Part shown: piece by piece, positions 34,358 through 42,622 of the stretch
How the letters are laid out: each line of letters opens with the position of its first letter
How positions within the stretch are numbered: position 1 is the first letter of the stretch
DNA from: an uncultured Collinsella sp.
GTDB taxonomy: Bacteria > Actinomycetota > Coriobacteriia > Coriobacteriales > Coriobacteriaceae
Reading direction: 5' to 3'
Length of the DNA: 64,000 nt
NCBI GenBank assembly: GCA_958415665.1
Contig: CATYZK010000001.1
Location: forward strand, 1-64,000
Program-made: the position numbers and the translations under genes
The notes under the pieces: generated by a model
Database searches by the model: none
What the model saw: only the letters and a program-made list of their open reading frames with translations
What the model was told of the DNA's origin: nothing

Positions 34358-35467
34358 GTGGCAGTGAAGATTGAGCGGCGCAACGAGCCGACAGGCGAAC
34401 AGCTAGCGGCTTCCGTAATCCTAACAGGCGCTTCAGCGCTGCGCATGATGCGCGCCGAGCGCCGGCAGATGGGCTATATCAGCTGGAAGGACCTTAATCC
34501 CGATGAAGAGCGCCGTGTGCTGCGCACGTCGTCGCCCTCGACCGAGGATATCTATCTTCCTGACTTGGTGCGAATTGGAGCCAAGAGCGGCGAGGTGCAA
34601 GAAGATCTGTTCTTGCTGGTGGGATCTGCGGCGCATCGGCGCCGCATTCTTGGCGTGGGCTGGTCCGTGTGTTCCGGGTTACCCGCCGGCTCGATTCTAG
34701 AGGTGGAACCGGGGGTGTACAGCCTATCTCCCGAGGCCCTTTGTGTTGCCGTTGCGCGCGAGGTCGGCTGCATCCAGGCGTTTGCCCTGGCCCAGGAGCT
34801 GTGCTCTAAGATTTCACTGAGCGATCGCGGGAAGTATCTGCCTCCCTACACCTCGCCTGTTACGAATAAACTTGCAAAGGACAAGGACCAGCCAGCAGAC
34901 GTGGGCTACTTTGAGGTTGAGCCGGTGCTGATGCCCGATCGTCTGGCAGATTACCTTGCGGCATGCAAGGGGAATGTGGCCAAACAGCTGCTGCGTCTGT
35001 GTCCCTACCTGTCAGAAAACCTGCTCTCGCCCATGGAGTGCATCATGCTCGCTCTGTTTTCGCTTCCGTTTTCCTATGGCGGGTTTGCCTGCGGACCTTT
35101 TAAGACCGACTACAAGATCGAGTTCGATGACCGTGCGCAGGCAATCTCGGGGATGCCCCACGCAGTTTGCGATGCGTATCAAGAAGCGGCCCGGTTTGAC
35201 CTGGAATATAACGGTGAGCTGGGCCATTCCTCTCGGAGGGGACGTATCCATGATGAAAAGCGCAACACGGGCTTGATTACTATGGGAATCGAGGTCGCGA
35301 CGGTCAACAACGAAATGCTCTGCGACATGGAAGCGATGGAAGCGCTCGCATGGCGCATCCACCAGCGTATGCGAAAGCGGTACCGGAATCGTGTCGATAC
35401 CCGCAGGAAGAAGCAAGAGGCATTGCTTAACACGCTGCGGGCGTGTTTTGGGCTTAAGCCGGTCTAA
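34358..35467 (+). CDS. predicted PD-(D/E)XK nuclease-fold protein (DUF559/Vsr-like C-terminus)
   Basis: I do not know a named family. The GTG at 34358 has AGGGG 7 nt upstream and gives 369 residues, starting 10 nt after comF. The N-terminal two thirds is a helical region with ...VYSLSPEALCVAVAREVG, faintly like AbiEi-type regulators (PGVY, SPE). The C-terminal 120 residues read FDLEYNGELGH, then RIHDEKRNTGLITMGIEV, which fits the E-x-(N/D)-G-x2-H and D-x2-R-x3-L-x3-G spacing of DUF559/very-short-patch-repair-type nucleases. Position next to comF suggests DNA processing, but a defence role is equally possible. The base composition is somewhat less GC-rich than its neighbours. Confidence 0.65.
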   Translation: MAVKIERRNEPTGEQLAASVILTGASALRMMRAERRQMGYISWKDLNPDEERRVLRTSSPSTEDIYLPDLVRIGAKSGEVQEDLFLLVGSAAHRRRILGVGWSVCSGLPAGSILEVEPGVYSLSPEALCVAVAREVGCIQAFALAQELCSKISLSDRGKYLPPYTSPVTNKLAKDKDQPADVGYFEVEPVLMPDRLADYLAACKGNVAKQLLRLCPYLSENLLSPMECIMLALFSLPFSYGGFACGPFKTDYKIEFDDRAQAISGMPHAVCDAYQEAARFDLEYNGELGHSSRRGRIHDEKRNTGLITMGIEVATVNNEMLCDMEAMEALAWRIHQRMRKRYRNRVDTRRKKQEALLNTLRACFGLKPV

Positions 35468-35500
35468 TTCACGTCGAAATTAGGGGGTTAATCATATGCC

Positions 35501-35719
35501 CTGGCCAAAATATGGCAAATATGAGTACTGCTACTAGATTAGTAGCAGCAAAATCACTGTTTATCGAACTGGGAACGGTCAAATAATGGAAAGATAATAA
35601 ACAAATGTGGAGTATCTTGGCGCCAAGTAGGCTGTGCGGAGCTCAAAAAAGGCTTGCAAGGTGAAAATACGCTGCCACTAAATTGGTAACAGTACTCATA
35701 TTTGATGTTTTTTGCACAC
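35501..35719. mobile_element. 219-bp inverted-repeat element, copy 3 (MITE-like)
   Basis: The left end CTGGCCAAAATATGGC then AAATATGAGTACTG (35501-35530) is inverted at 35690-35719. Here the inverted repeat extends further inward: TACTAGATTAGTAGCAGC on the left matches the complement of the right subterminal block seen in copies 1 and 2, making about 50 bp. It lies between the nuclease-like gene and the ncRNA promoter. Confidence 0.68.
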
Positions 35720-35839
35720 GGCACCCGGGGACGGGTGCTTCGGAGCTCCCCGCAGGGGAGCGACGAGCTTCAAGGGGGCATGAATGGTCCGCTCCGACCT
35801 GCGAAATCTGTGCTCACGGTGCGAATGACGCCCCTAACC

Positions 35840-35868
35840 TTAAACTTTAGCTTGAACTTAGCTATAAT
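35840..35868 (+). promoter_or_regulatory. strong promoter of the structured RNA
   Basis: -35 TTAAAC at 35840-35845, 17-bp spacer, and consensus -10 TATAAT at 35863-35868. It predicts a start near 35875, at the base of the RNA's closing stem. Confidence 0.7.
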
Positions 35869-35875
35869 GCGCTAC

Positions 35876-36140
35876 GTTCCTACCAGGCTGTGGTTGCGGA
35901 CGGACGAAATGCCCGTCCTAGTCCAAGACAGACGCGGTCAAAGGGATCCACGTAAGCGACCGCGTGCGCGCGGCGCGATCATGGCGCGTCCTAGATGTAA
36001 GCCGCACCGTCCGTTCTACTTTCTTTGGGGCAATACCGCCTCGCGGGCGAGCGGGCCAGTCGTGAAGGTGGCTGCGGCCTCCCGAGCAAACACCCCGGTG
36101 CGCAAGTGTGGGGTCAAATACCAGGTCAGCTGGTGGGAAC
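35876..36140 (+). ncRNA. structured RNA, probable raiA-motif ncRNA
   Basis: A consensus promoter starts this non-coding stretch. Its first bases GTTCCTACCAGGCTG (35876-35890) pair with CAGCTGGTGGGAAC (36127-36140), closing a 265-nt RNA. Inside are stems GGACGG/CCGTCC (35898, 35913), CGCGGTC/GACCGCG (35933, 35958) and ACCCC/GGGGT (near 36091-36115). No frame has a ribosome site until 36200. The raiA-motif RNA is known to lie typically between comFC and raiA (hpf) in Bacillota and Actinomycetota, exactly this setting. Assignment rests on position, promoter and closing stem, not on a covariance match. 6S RNA is the main alternative. Confidence 0.7.
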
Positions 36141-36199
36141 AATCTGATATTCCGCGCAACGCACGGATCGTATACGACACAGAAGGCAGGGTAGTGGAC

Positions 36200-37210
36200 A
36201 TGGTGAGGGGCAGCTTGATGCACGCGGCTCGGTTAGGTGCTGGGACCGCAGCGGTCATCGCCGTTTTGGGCCTGAGCGGATGCGCGTTCAACCCGCTGTC
36301 TACGTTCACGACGCCCACGATTGACCAGATCGAGCGCGAGACCGTCACGCCCACGGTGTCGGATGATGCCCTGGTCACTCCCGGTACCCTGACGGTCGCC
36401 CTCGATACCTCCGATGCGCCGCAGGCCATGCAGGATACCGACGGCAACCTCACGGGCTATGCGGTCGATGCCGCCCGCGCCCTCGCAAGCCGCATGGGCC
36501 TCAAGGTCGCCTTCGTCGATGCTTCCTCGGCCGATTCCGCGCTCGGCGACAAGAAGGCTGATATCTTTATCGGCGAGATTAATTCCACGGACGGCGACAT
36601 CAATTCGCTTGGCACCTGCCTGTACGATGCCGCTTCCGTGTTCGGTAGAACCAGCGATGGTGGGTCGCTAAACGTTTCCACCGATACCCTTAACACGTCT
36701 ACTCTGGGTGTCCAGATGTCCTCGGCCTCGCAGGAGGCGCTTGCTAAGCAGAGCATCACCGCCAACCAAAAGACCTACCCCAACATCAACGAGTGCTTTG
36801 AGGCGCTCGAGTCCGGCGAAGTCGACTATGTGATCTGCGACTCCACGGCCGGCGGCTACCTTGCACGCCTGATGAGCGAGATCTCCTATGTCGGTGCGCT
36901 CGAGGCGCCCTCGACGCTTGGTGTTGCGGGCGCCTCGTCCAATGACGAACTGTGTCGTGCCGTGAGCGATGCCCTCGACGGCATCACGGTCGACGGTACG
37001 CTCGAGGCAGTCCACTGCGTCTGGTATGGCACGATGCCCTACGACCTCACCACTAAGACAGTATCTGGTGTCAACCTTCAGTCGTCTGGCTCCGCATCCT
37101 CCGGCAGCGAGTCCTCCGATTCCAACAATGAGACCGCATCCTCCGAAGACAAATCGTCCAGCCAGGAAGACACCATCACCGACGACGACATTAACAAGCT
37201 TAATAGTTAG
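36200..37210 (+). CDS. family 3 solute-binding lipoprotein
   Basis: The 336-residue product starts MVRGSLMHAARLGAGTAA, with a hydrophobic core and lipobox LSGC, so it is anchored by a lipid outside the membrane. The rest resembles amino-acid-type periplasmic binding proteins (SBP_bac_3). Features are GTLTVALDTSDAPQA, then GYAVDAARALASRMGLKVAFVD, KADIFIGEINS and VDYVICDSTAGGYLA. After residue 295 the tail is Ser/Glu/Asp-rich. GGCAGGG is 8 nt before the ATG; the frame is open further upstream through the ncRNA but has no start there. No permease or ATPase genes adjoin it, so it is an orphan receptor or pairs in trans. It is possibly read through from the RNA promoter. Confidence 0.82.
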   Translation: MVRGSLMHAARLGAGTAAVIAVLGLSGCAFNPLSTFTTPTIDQIERETVTPTVSDDALVTPGTLTVALDTSDAPQAMQDTDGNLTGYAVDAARALASRMGLKVAFVDASSADSALGDKKADIFIGEINSTDGDINSLGTCLYDAASVFGRTSDGGSLNVSTDTLNTSTLGVQMSSASQEALAKQSITANQKTYPNINECFEALESGEVDYVICDSTAGGYLARLMSEISYVGALEAPSTLGVAGASSNDELCRAVSDALDGITVDGTLEAVHCVWYGTMPYDLTTKTVSGVNLQSSGSASSGSESSDSNNETASSEDKSSSQEDTITDDDINKLNS

Positions 37211-37276
37211 TTATTGCTAGGGGTGGCGTCTCCTATGCGCTAGGAGAGACGTCTCTTCACGGTTTCAACACGCACT

Positions 37277-37313
37277 GCCGGGCTTCCCCAATAGGGGAGC
37301 CCGGCTTTTTCAT
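37277..37313 (+). terminator. intrinsic terminator after the lipoprotein gene
   Basis: GCCGGGCTTCCCC (37277-37289), loop AATA, GGGGAGCCCGGC (37294-37305), then TTTTT. A weaker stem GTCTCCT/AGGAGAGAC lies just before it (37228-37250). Confidence 0.85.
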
Positions 37314-37527
37314 CTCTATAAAACCAGCAGGTCAAAGCCAATTTTCGGGACCAAATACAAAGTCGCCGGCTCCCTCCTATAGCGCACTTTGCCACAGAAA
37401 AGTGCGAGACTTCGGTATGCGGTATCAAGCAATCGTTATTCGGGTCTTTGGGAATCCGCGTGATTAAATGCACGGCAATGGGTACATAGCCAGTACAGTA
37501 AGTCCCCGAGGCAGATTGGAGCCACGT

Positions 37528-38112
37528 ATGGATATCAAGGTTTCTGGACGCAAGACGACGGTAACCGATGCTCTGCGTGCGCATGTGGATGAGAAGATCG
37601 GCGAGGCGCTCAAGGTTTTCGATATCGAGCCCATGACGGTCGACGTTGTACTTCGCTATGAGAAGAACCCCTCGAACCCCAACCCGGCAATCGTCGAGGT
37701 TACGGTTCGCGCCCGCGGTTCGGTGATTCGCGTTGCCGAGCATGGTGCAGATATGTACGCCGCCATCGACCTCTCCGCCGATAAGGTCACCCGCCAGCTG
37801 CGCAAGTTCAAGACCAAGGTCGTGGACAACCGCCAGGGTGGTGCCAGCGCAGCGGATGTTGCACCGGTCGAGCGTGTCGAGGATCTGGCCGACCTGCTGC
37901 TGCCCGAGGAGGACGACGACCTGCTCGTCCGCGAGAAGGTCATCGATGTCACCCCGATGACTGAGGAGCAGGCGCTGGTGCAGACCGATCTGCTCGGTCA
38001 CGACTTCTACGTGTTCGAGAACGCGACGACCGGTCTCATCAATGTGGTGTATCACCGTAAGAATGGTGGATATGGCATCATCAAGCCCCGCATCGAAACA
38101 CTTGACGAGTAA
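37528..38112 (+). CDS. hpf: ribosome hibernation-promoting factor, long form
   Basis: Also called RaiA/YfiA. Long HPF dimerises 70S ribosomes into inactive 100S particles in stationary phase. The 194-residue product has the N-terminal S30AE domain (MDIKVSGRKTTVTDALRAHV to about 105). After an acidic linker comes the C-terminal dimerisation domain (residues 140-194) with LVQTDLLGHDFYVFENATTG and VVYHRKNGGYGII. The ATG at 37528 has TTGGAG 6 nt upstream. The preceding 215 bp hold no other gene, so its own promoter probably lies there. A terminator follows. Confidence 0.95.
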   Translation: MDIKVSGRKTTVTDALRAHVDEKIGEALKVFDIEPMTVDVVLRYEKNPSNPNPAIVEVTVRARGSVIRVAEHGADMYAAIDLSADKVTRQLRKFKTKVVDNRQGGASAADVAPVERVEDLADLLLPEEDDDLLVREKVIDVTPMTEEQALVQTDLLGHDFYVFENATTGLINVVYHRKNGGYGIIKPRIETLDE

Positions 38113-38141
38113 AATACGTTAACTTGCATGAGTTAACGGTT

Positions 38142-38174
38142 GGCGGCCATCCCATGCGGGTGGCCGCCTTTTTA
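38142..38174 (+). terminator. intrinsic terminator after hpf
   Basis: GGCGGCCA (38142-38149) pairs with TGGCCGCC (38161-38168), then TTTTT. A perfect CGTTAACT/AGTTAACG stem (38117-38138) precedes it. Confidence 0.8.
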
Positions 38175-38191
38175 CGTAAGGAGTCGCTTTG

Positions 38192-39145
38192 ATGGACAAG
38201 GCCGCATCCGCCGGTCATTCGGACCGTTGCCGCATCGTCGTCGATACCTGCTGCGACTTTAGCCCCGAGGTCGCCGCGAACCTCGATGTCGATATCTTGG
38301 GTTTCCCCTTCATTATCGATGGCGAGGAGCGCACGGATGACATCTGGTCGAGCATCACACCCAAGGAGTTCTACGACCGCATGCGCGCCGGTGCCCGCGT
38401 GTCCACCTCGGCTGTGTCGCTCGGTCGCTATATCGAGTTCTTTACCGAGTGCGCCAAAGAGGGTACGCCCACGGTCTACCTGTGCTTTACCTCGGCGCTG
38501 TCGTCGAGCTACAACTCCGCGTGCCAGGCGGCGGACGCCGTGCGCGCCGAGTATCCCAACTTTGAGCTGTACGTGGTCGACAACGCTCTGCCCTGTGCGA
38601 CCGGCGAGCTCTTGGCGCTTGAGGCCGTGCGCCAGCGTTCGGCGGGACTGACCGCCAAGCAGCTGGTCGACTGGGCAAACGAGGCCAAGACCTATGTCCA
38701 CGGTTACTTTACGCTCGAGAGCTTTGACGCGCTGGCTGCCGGCGGCCGCATTCCGCCCGCGGCGGCACAGCTCACGGCAAAGCTCGACGTCAAACCCGAG
38801 CTGTCCTACGACCTGGCCGGCTCGCTGTCGCTGATCGGCGTCAACCGCGGTCGCAAGAAGGCGCTCAAGTCCATTCTCAAGTCGTTCCGCGAGAACTATG
38901 TGCCCGATCGCACCATGCCCATCGCCATTATGACGGCCGATGCCGAAAAGGACGGCGACTGGCTCGAGGCCGCCATCCGCAAGGAGGAAGGCTGCGCCGA
39001 CGTCACCATCATCCGCAGTTCCGTGGGCCCCACCATCGGCTCGCATGTGGGCCCCGGCATGGTGGCTTGCGCGTTTTGGGGCAAGAACCGCGCCGACAAG
39101 GCGTCGCTTTCCGACCGCATCGCCCGCCGCGTGCGCGGTCAGTAG
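38192..39145 (+). CDS. DegV-family fatty-acid-binding protein
   Basis: DegV/FakB-like proteins bind fatty acids; FakB presents them to the kinase FakA for phosphorylation. The 317-residue product begins RIVVDTCCDFSPEVAAN, with RVSTSAVSLGRYIEFF near 70. The lipid-pocket region SALSSSYNSACQAADAV is near 105, and RSSVGPTIGSHVGPGMVACAF near the end. ATG at 38192 has AAGGAG 8 nt upstream. No fakA is adjacent. It is a stand-alone unit between two terminator-bounded genes. Confidence 0.9.
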   Translation: MDKAASAGHSDRCRIVVDTCCDFSPEVAANLDVDILGFPFIIDGEERTDDIWSSITPKEFYDRMRAGARVSTSAVSLGRYIEFFTECAKEGTPTVYLCFTSALSSSYNSACQAADAVRAEYPNFELYVVDNALPCATGELLALEAVRQRSAGLTAKQLVDWANEAKTYVHGYFTLESFDALAAGGRIPPAAAQLTAKLDVKPELSYDLAGSLSLIGVNRGRKKALKSILKSFRENYVPDRTMPIAIMTADAEKDGDWLEAAIRKEEGCADVTIIRSSVGPTIGSHVGPGMVACAFWGKNRADKASLSDRIARRVRGQ

Positions 39146-39243
39146 GCAAGTAACGCGGCCGTAATCGATCCCAACTCACAGCCCAAACGCTGGCACCGAG
39201 TATTCAACCTGGTAACAACACCCAACCCAAAAGGAAAGGTTTC

Positions 39244-40323
39244 ATGGCAAACAAGCTCTCCGTCGCATTCATCGGCACCGGAATCATGGGTGCCCCCATC
39301 GCCGGCCACATCCTGGATGCCGGCTATCCCGTCACGGTCAACAACCGTACCAAGTCCAAGGCCGCCGCGCTTATCGAGCGCGGTGCCGTTTGGGCCGATA
39401 CGCCGGCCGATGCCGTGGCGAACGCCGATGTCGTCTTTACCATGGTGGGCTATCCCTCCGAGGTCGAGGAGCTCTACCTGGCGGGCGACGGCCTACTCGC
39501 GTGCACCAAGCCGGGCGCGGTGCTGATCGACCTCACCACGAGCTCCCCCGAGCTCGCCCGTGACATTGCCGAGGCCGCCCAGGTTTCCGGCCGCATGGCG
39601 TTTGACTGCCCCGTCACCGGCGGCGAGTCGGGTGCTATCGCCGGCACGCTCACGGCTATCGTTGGCGCTACCGAAAACGACATCGCTCCGGTCCGCGATA
39701 TCCTTTCCACCTTTGCGGCAAATATCTGCTGCTTCGATGGTGCCGGCAAGGGCCAGGCTGCCAAGCTCGCCAACCAGGTGTCGCTGGGCGCCTGCATGGT
39801 CGGTATGGCCGATGCGCTGGCGTTTGCCGAGCTGAGCGGCCTTGATCTGGAGAAGACCCGTCAGATGATCCTGGGCGGCACCGGCAAGTCCGGCGCCATG
39901 GAGAGCTTGGCCCCCAAGGCGCTCGACGGCGACTACAAGCCCGGCTTTATGGTCGAGCATTTCATTAAGGACCTGCGCCTGGCCCTTGCATACGCCGACG
40001 ACCGCGAGCTCGCGCTGCCCGGAGCCGACGTTGCCTTCACGCTCTACGACATGCTCGACGCCATCGGTGGCGCCAAGCTGGGCACCCAGGCCATCACGGT
40101 CCTCTACAAGGAGGAGGCCGACGCCATCGCTGCCGGTCTGGACTGGTCGCAGTATCGTCCCGAGGAGCATGGTGCTCACGAGGAAGGCTGCGGTTGCGGT
40201 GAGCACGGCGAGGACCATGAGTGCGGTTGTGGCCATCACCACGGCGAGGACCACGAGTGCTGCGGCGGACACGGTCATGACGACGGCCACGAGTGCTGCT
40301 GCGGCCACCATCACGGGGAGTAG
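39244..40323 (+). CDS. beta-hydroxyacid dehydrogenase with Cys/His-rich C-terminal tail
   Basis: This is a member of the 3-hydroxyisobutyrate dehydrogenase / tartronate-semialdehyde reductase family, which oxidises or reduces small hydroxyacids with NAD(P). Residues 1-300 are typical: dinucleotide loop FIGTGIMGAPIAGH, the substrate signature DCPVTGGESGA and the catalytic lysine in GKGQAAKLANQ. After about residue 305 the chain runs into a 50-residue tail with 14 His and 9 Cys (units like CGCGHHHGE and HECC). It is unlike any dehydrogenase domain and like nickel/zinc storage tails. It is the first gene of a tight operon: the next gene starts 5 nt after its stop. Confidence 0.88.
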   Translation: MANKLSVAFIGTGIMGAPIAGHILDAGYPVTVNNRTKSKAAALIERGAVWADTPADAVANADVVFTMVGYPSEVEELYLAGDGLLACTKPGAVLIDLTTSSPELARDIAEAAQVSGRMAFDCPVTGGESGAIAGTLTAIVGATENDIAPVRDILSTFAANICCFDGAGKGQAAKLANQVSLGACMVGMADALAFAELSGLDLEKTRQMILGGTGKSGAMESLAPKALDGDYKPGFMVEHFIKDLRLALAYADDRELALPGADVAFTLYDMLDAIGGAKLGTQAITVLYKEEADAIAAGLDWSQYRPEEHGAHEEGCGCGEHGEDHECGCGHHHGEDHECCGGHGHDDGHECCCGHHHGE

Positions 40324-40328
40324 CGCCC

Positions 40329-40757
40329 ATGAGCTGGACGTTCGTGGTGCTTGCGCTGGTGCTCTTTCTCTTTGCGATCTACATTGGCTTTTTGTGCGGC
40401 CAGTGGGCCTGCGAAAAGCGCGTGATCACCAAGCGCGACTACTGGATTGCCAACTTTGCGGGTGCGGCGGCAGTCGTCCTGCTGACCTGGGTGTTCTCGC
40501 TGTTCCCGCTGGTGCAGTTTGCGCCGATCGGCTGGCTCGGCGGCTTTATCGCCGGCCTTAAGATGAGCTTTGGCGAGTCCGTCGGTCCGTGGCGCAAGCA
40601 CGACGAGGTCTTTAACGTCAACAAGGCTCATCGCGCCGCCGCCGACGCGGGCGACGCCGAGGAGCGCCGCCGCGCACGTCGCAATGGCGCGGCCGACCGA
40701 CAGCTCATCTCGGTCACCGATGACAGCAAGGGTGCTGGCAAGCACACTAAGAAATAG
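40329..40757 (+). CDS. small membrane protein, unknown function
   Basis: The 142-residue product has two predicted helices (FVVLALVLFLFAIYIGFLCG at about 4-23; and about 38-60, AGAAAVVLLTWVFSLF), plus a shorter hydrophobic stretch after it. The C-terminal 65 residues are basic and soluble, rich in Ala/Arg/Asp (EERRRARRNG). I do not recognise a family. ATG at 40329 with GGAG in the end of the preceding gene implies coupled translation with the dehydrogenase. Confidence 0.72.
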   Translation: MSWTFVVLALVLFLFAIYIGFLCGQWACEKRVITKRDYWIANFAGAAAVVLLTWVFSLFPLVQFAPIGWLGGFIAGLKMSFGESVGPWRKHDEVFNVNKAHRAAADAGDAEERRRARRNGAADRQLISVTDDSKGAGKHTKK

Positions 40758-40772
40758 TAAGAAGAGGTAACT

Positions 40773-41471
40773 ATGGCAGAAAACAAAGACGAACAGCTCA
40801 CCGACGAGGAACTGGCACAGCTCCAGCTGGCAGAGGAGAACGAGAACGCCGTCGATCGCCTGGTCCAGGAGCTCGGCTGCCCCACGCGCCGCATCCGCCA
40901 GTTTGCCGCCCGCGTGCTGCACCTGCTTGCCGAGCGCGATCCGCAGCGCGTCGTGCCCTGCGTGCCCGCGTTGATCGAGGCACTCGACCGCCCCGAGGCG
41001 CAGACCCGCTGGGAGGCCCTCGATGCCCTGACGGCGCTCGCCACCACCTGCCCTGAGCAGCTGGGCGATGCCTTTGAGGGCGCCGAGACCGCACTGTTCG
41101 ACGAGATCTCCTCCACGCTGCGCTATGCCGCCTTCCGCCTGCTGTGCGTGTGGGGTGCCACGAGTGTCGAGCGTTCGCGCGAGGCTTGGCCCATCCTGGA
41201 CGAGGCCATCCAGTGCTACCACGGCGACCTTGAGTATCGCGACATGCTCGGTTGCCTGTACGAGTTTTGCCAGGGCGAGATCGACGCCGAGGTTGCCGAG
41301 AAGCTTGCGCTGCGCCTTAAGTTCGATGCCGAGAACGGTAAGGGCAGCTATCTCAAGGCCCGTTCGAGCGAGATTTGCGAAATGCTTGTTAAACGTTTTG
41401 GCCTGGATCTCTCCAAAAAGAAGAAGCGTGCTAGCGTTAAAAAATCTGACGACGCCGAAGACGAGGAGTAA
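40773..41471 (+). CDS. HEAT-repeat-like helical protein
   Basis: The 232-residue product is almost entirely helical, with tandem ARM/HEAT-type helix pairs: RRIRQFAARVLHLLAERDPQ, VPALIEALDRPEAQTRWEALDALTAL, then LRYAAFRLLCVWG. It begins with an acidic coil and ends in a Lys/Asp/Glu tail. HEAT repeats bind other proteins; the partner is unknown. It lies 15 nt after the membrane protein and 6 nt before the isocitrate dehydrogenase gene, so it belongs to that operon. Confidence 0.78.
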   Translation: MAENKDEQLTDEELAQLQLAEENENAVDRLVQELGCPTRRIRQFAARVLHLLAERDPQRVVPCVPALIEALDRPEAQTRWEALDALTALATTCPEQLGDAFEGAETALFDEISSTLRYAAFRLLCVWGATSVERSREAWPILDEAIQCYHGDLEYRDMLGCLYEFCQGEIDAEVAEKLALRLKFDAENGKGSYLKARSSEICEMLVKRFGLDLSKKKKRASVKKSDDAEDEE

Positions 41472-41477
41472 CAGATT

Positions 41478-42563
41478 ATGGCGCACGATGTAGTCCTGAT
41501 TCCCGGTGACGGTATCGGTCCCGAGATTACGCAGGCCATGCGCCGCGTGGTCGAGGCCACCGGTGTCCAGATTAACTGGAACGTCCAGGAGGCCGGTGCC
41601 GGCGTTATGGACGAGTTTGGCACGCCGTTGCCCCAGCACGTCCTCGATGCGGTCGCCGAGACCAAGGTTGCCATCAAGGGCCCCATCACCACGCCGGTCG
41701 GCACGGGCTTCCGCAGCGTTAACGTCGCCCTGCGCAAGCATTTCGACCTGTACGCCTGCGTGCGCCCCTGTCTGTCGCAGCCGGGTGACGGCTCGCGTTT
41801 CCGCGATGTCGACCTGGTCATCGTGCGCGAGAACACCGAGGACCTCTACGCCGGCATCGAGTTCGATGAGGGCGCTGCCGAGGTCGAGGAGCTCTCGCAG
41901 CTTGTCGAGCGCTCGGGCCAAAAGACCTTCGCCGCCGATTCCGCGATTTCGATCAAGCCGATCTCTATCGCCAAGAGCCGCCGCATTGTGGAGTATGCCT
42001 TTGAGTATGCCCGCCGCTGCGGCCGCAAAAAGGTGACGGCCGTGCACAAGGCCAACATCATGAAGGCGACCGACGGCCTGTTCCTGCGCGTGGCGCGCGA
42101 GGTGGCCGCCAACTATCCCGATATCGAGTTCAACGACAAGATCGTCGACGCCACCTGCATGGGCCTGGTCCAGAACCCCAACGACTTCGATGTCCTGGTG
42201 CTGCCCAACCTGTACGGCGATATCGTGAGCGACCTGTGCGCCGGCCTGGTTGGTGGCCTGGGTATGGCTCCGGGTTCCAACATCGGTGCCGACTGCGCCA
42301 TCTTCGAGGCAACGCACGGCTCCGCGCCCGATATCGCGGGCCAGGATATCGCCAACCCCACGGCCGAGATCCTCTCTGCTGCGATGATGCTCGATCACCT
42401 GGGCGAGAACGATGCTGCCAATCGCATTCGTGCCGCCGTATCTGCCACGCTCGACGAGGGCGAGCAGGTTACCGGTGACGTGCGTCGTGCCCAGACCGGC
42501 TCCGTTGAGGGCGCTGTGGGCACGCAGGCCTTTGCCGATGCCGTTATCGCGCACCTGGCCTAA
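41478..42563 (+). CDS. icd: NAD-type isocitrate dehydrogenase / isopropylmalate dehydrogenase family
   Basis: The 361-residue product has the family start LIPGDGIGPEI. The substrate loop TTPVGTGFRSVNVALRKHFDLYACVRP has Ser/Asn spacing seen in isocitrate rather than isopropylmalate enzymes. The metal/cofactor signature NLYGDIVSDLCAGLVGGLG and FEATHGSAPDIAG follow. The small size fits NAD-dependent IDH, which makes 2-oxoglutarate for glutamate. Homoisocitrate or isopropylmalate activity cannot be excluded. No leu genes adjoin, which argues for IDH. It is last in the operon with a terminator after it. Confidence 0.85.
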   Translation: MAHDVVLIPGDGIGPEITQAMRRVVEATGVQINWNVQEAGAGVMDEFGTPLPQHVLDAVAETKVAIKGPITTPVGTGFRSVNVALRKHFDLYACVRPCLSQPGDGSRFRDVDLVIVRENTEDLYAGIEFDEGAAEVEELSQLVERSGQKTFAADSAISIKPISIAKSRRIVEYAFEYARRCGRKKVTAVHKANIMKATDGLFLRVAREVAANYPDIEFNDKIVDATCMGLVQNPNDFDVLVLPNLYGDIVSDLCAGLVGGLGMAPGSNIGADCAIFEATHGSAPDIAGQDIANPTAEILSAAMMLDHLGENDAANRIRAAVSATLDEGEQVTGDVRRAQTGSVEGAVGTQAFADAVIAHLA

Positions 42564-42622
42564 GGTATGCACGCTGCAAACGCCTAAATAGTACTTAAGT
42601 GTTTGCGTATAACCTAAGAATC

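Noticed and set aside
35876..36140. 6S RNA, SRP RNA, RNase P RNA or tmRNA
   Set aside because: No SRP GGAAG-type loop, no RNase P core or tmRNA ends are visible. 6S cannot be fully excluded, but the comF/hpf setting favours the raiA motif.
35702..36199. N-terminal extension of the solute-binding lipoprotein
   Set aside because: The frame is open but has no ribosome site, covers a promoter and a structured region, and would bury the signal peptide and lipobox inside the protein.
40311..42572. 753-residue minus-strand open frame
   Set aside because: Antisense of the membrane, HEAT and icd genes, all of which have ribosome sites and recognisable protein. Same reasoning for other long antisense frames, e.g. 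3861-5603 and 27001-28707.
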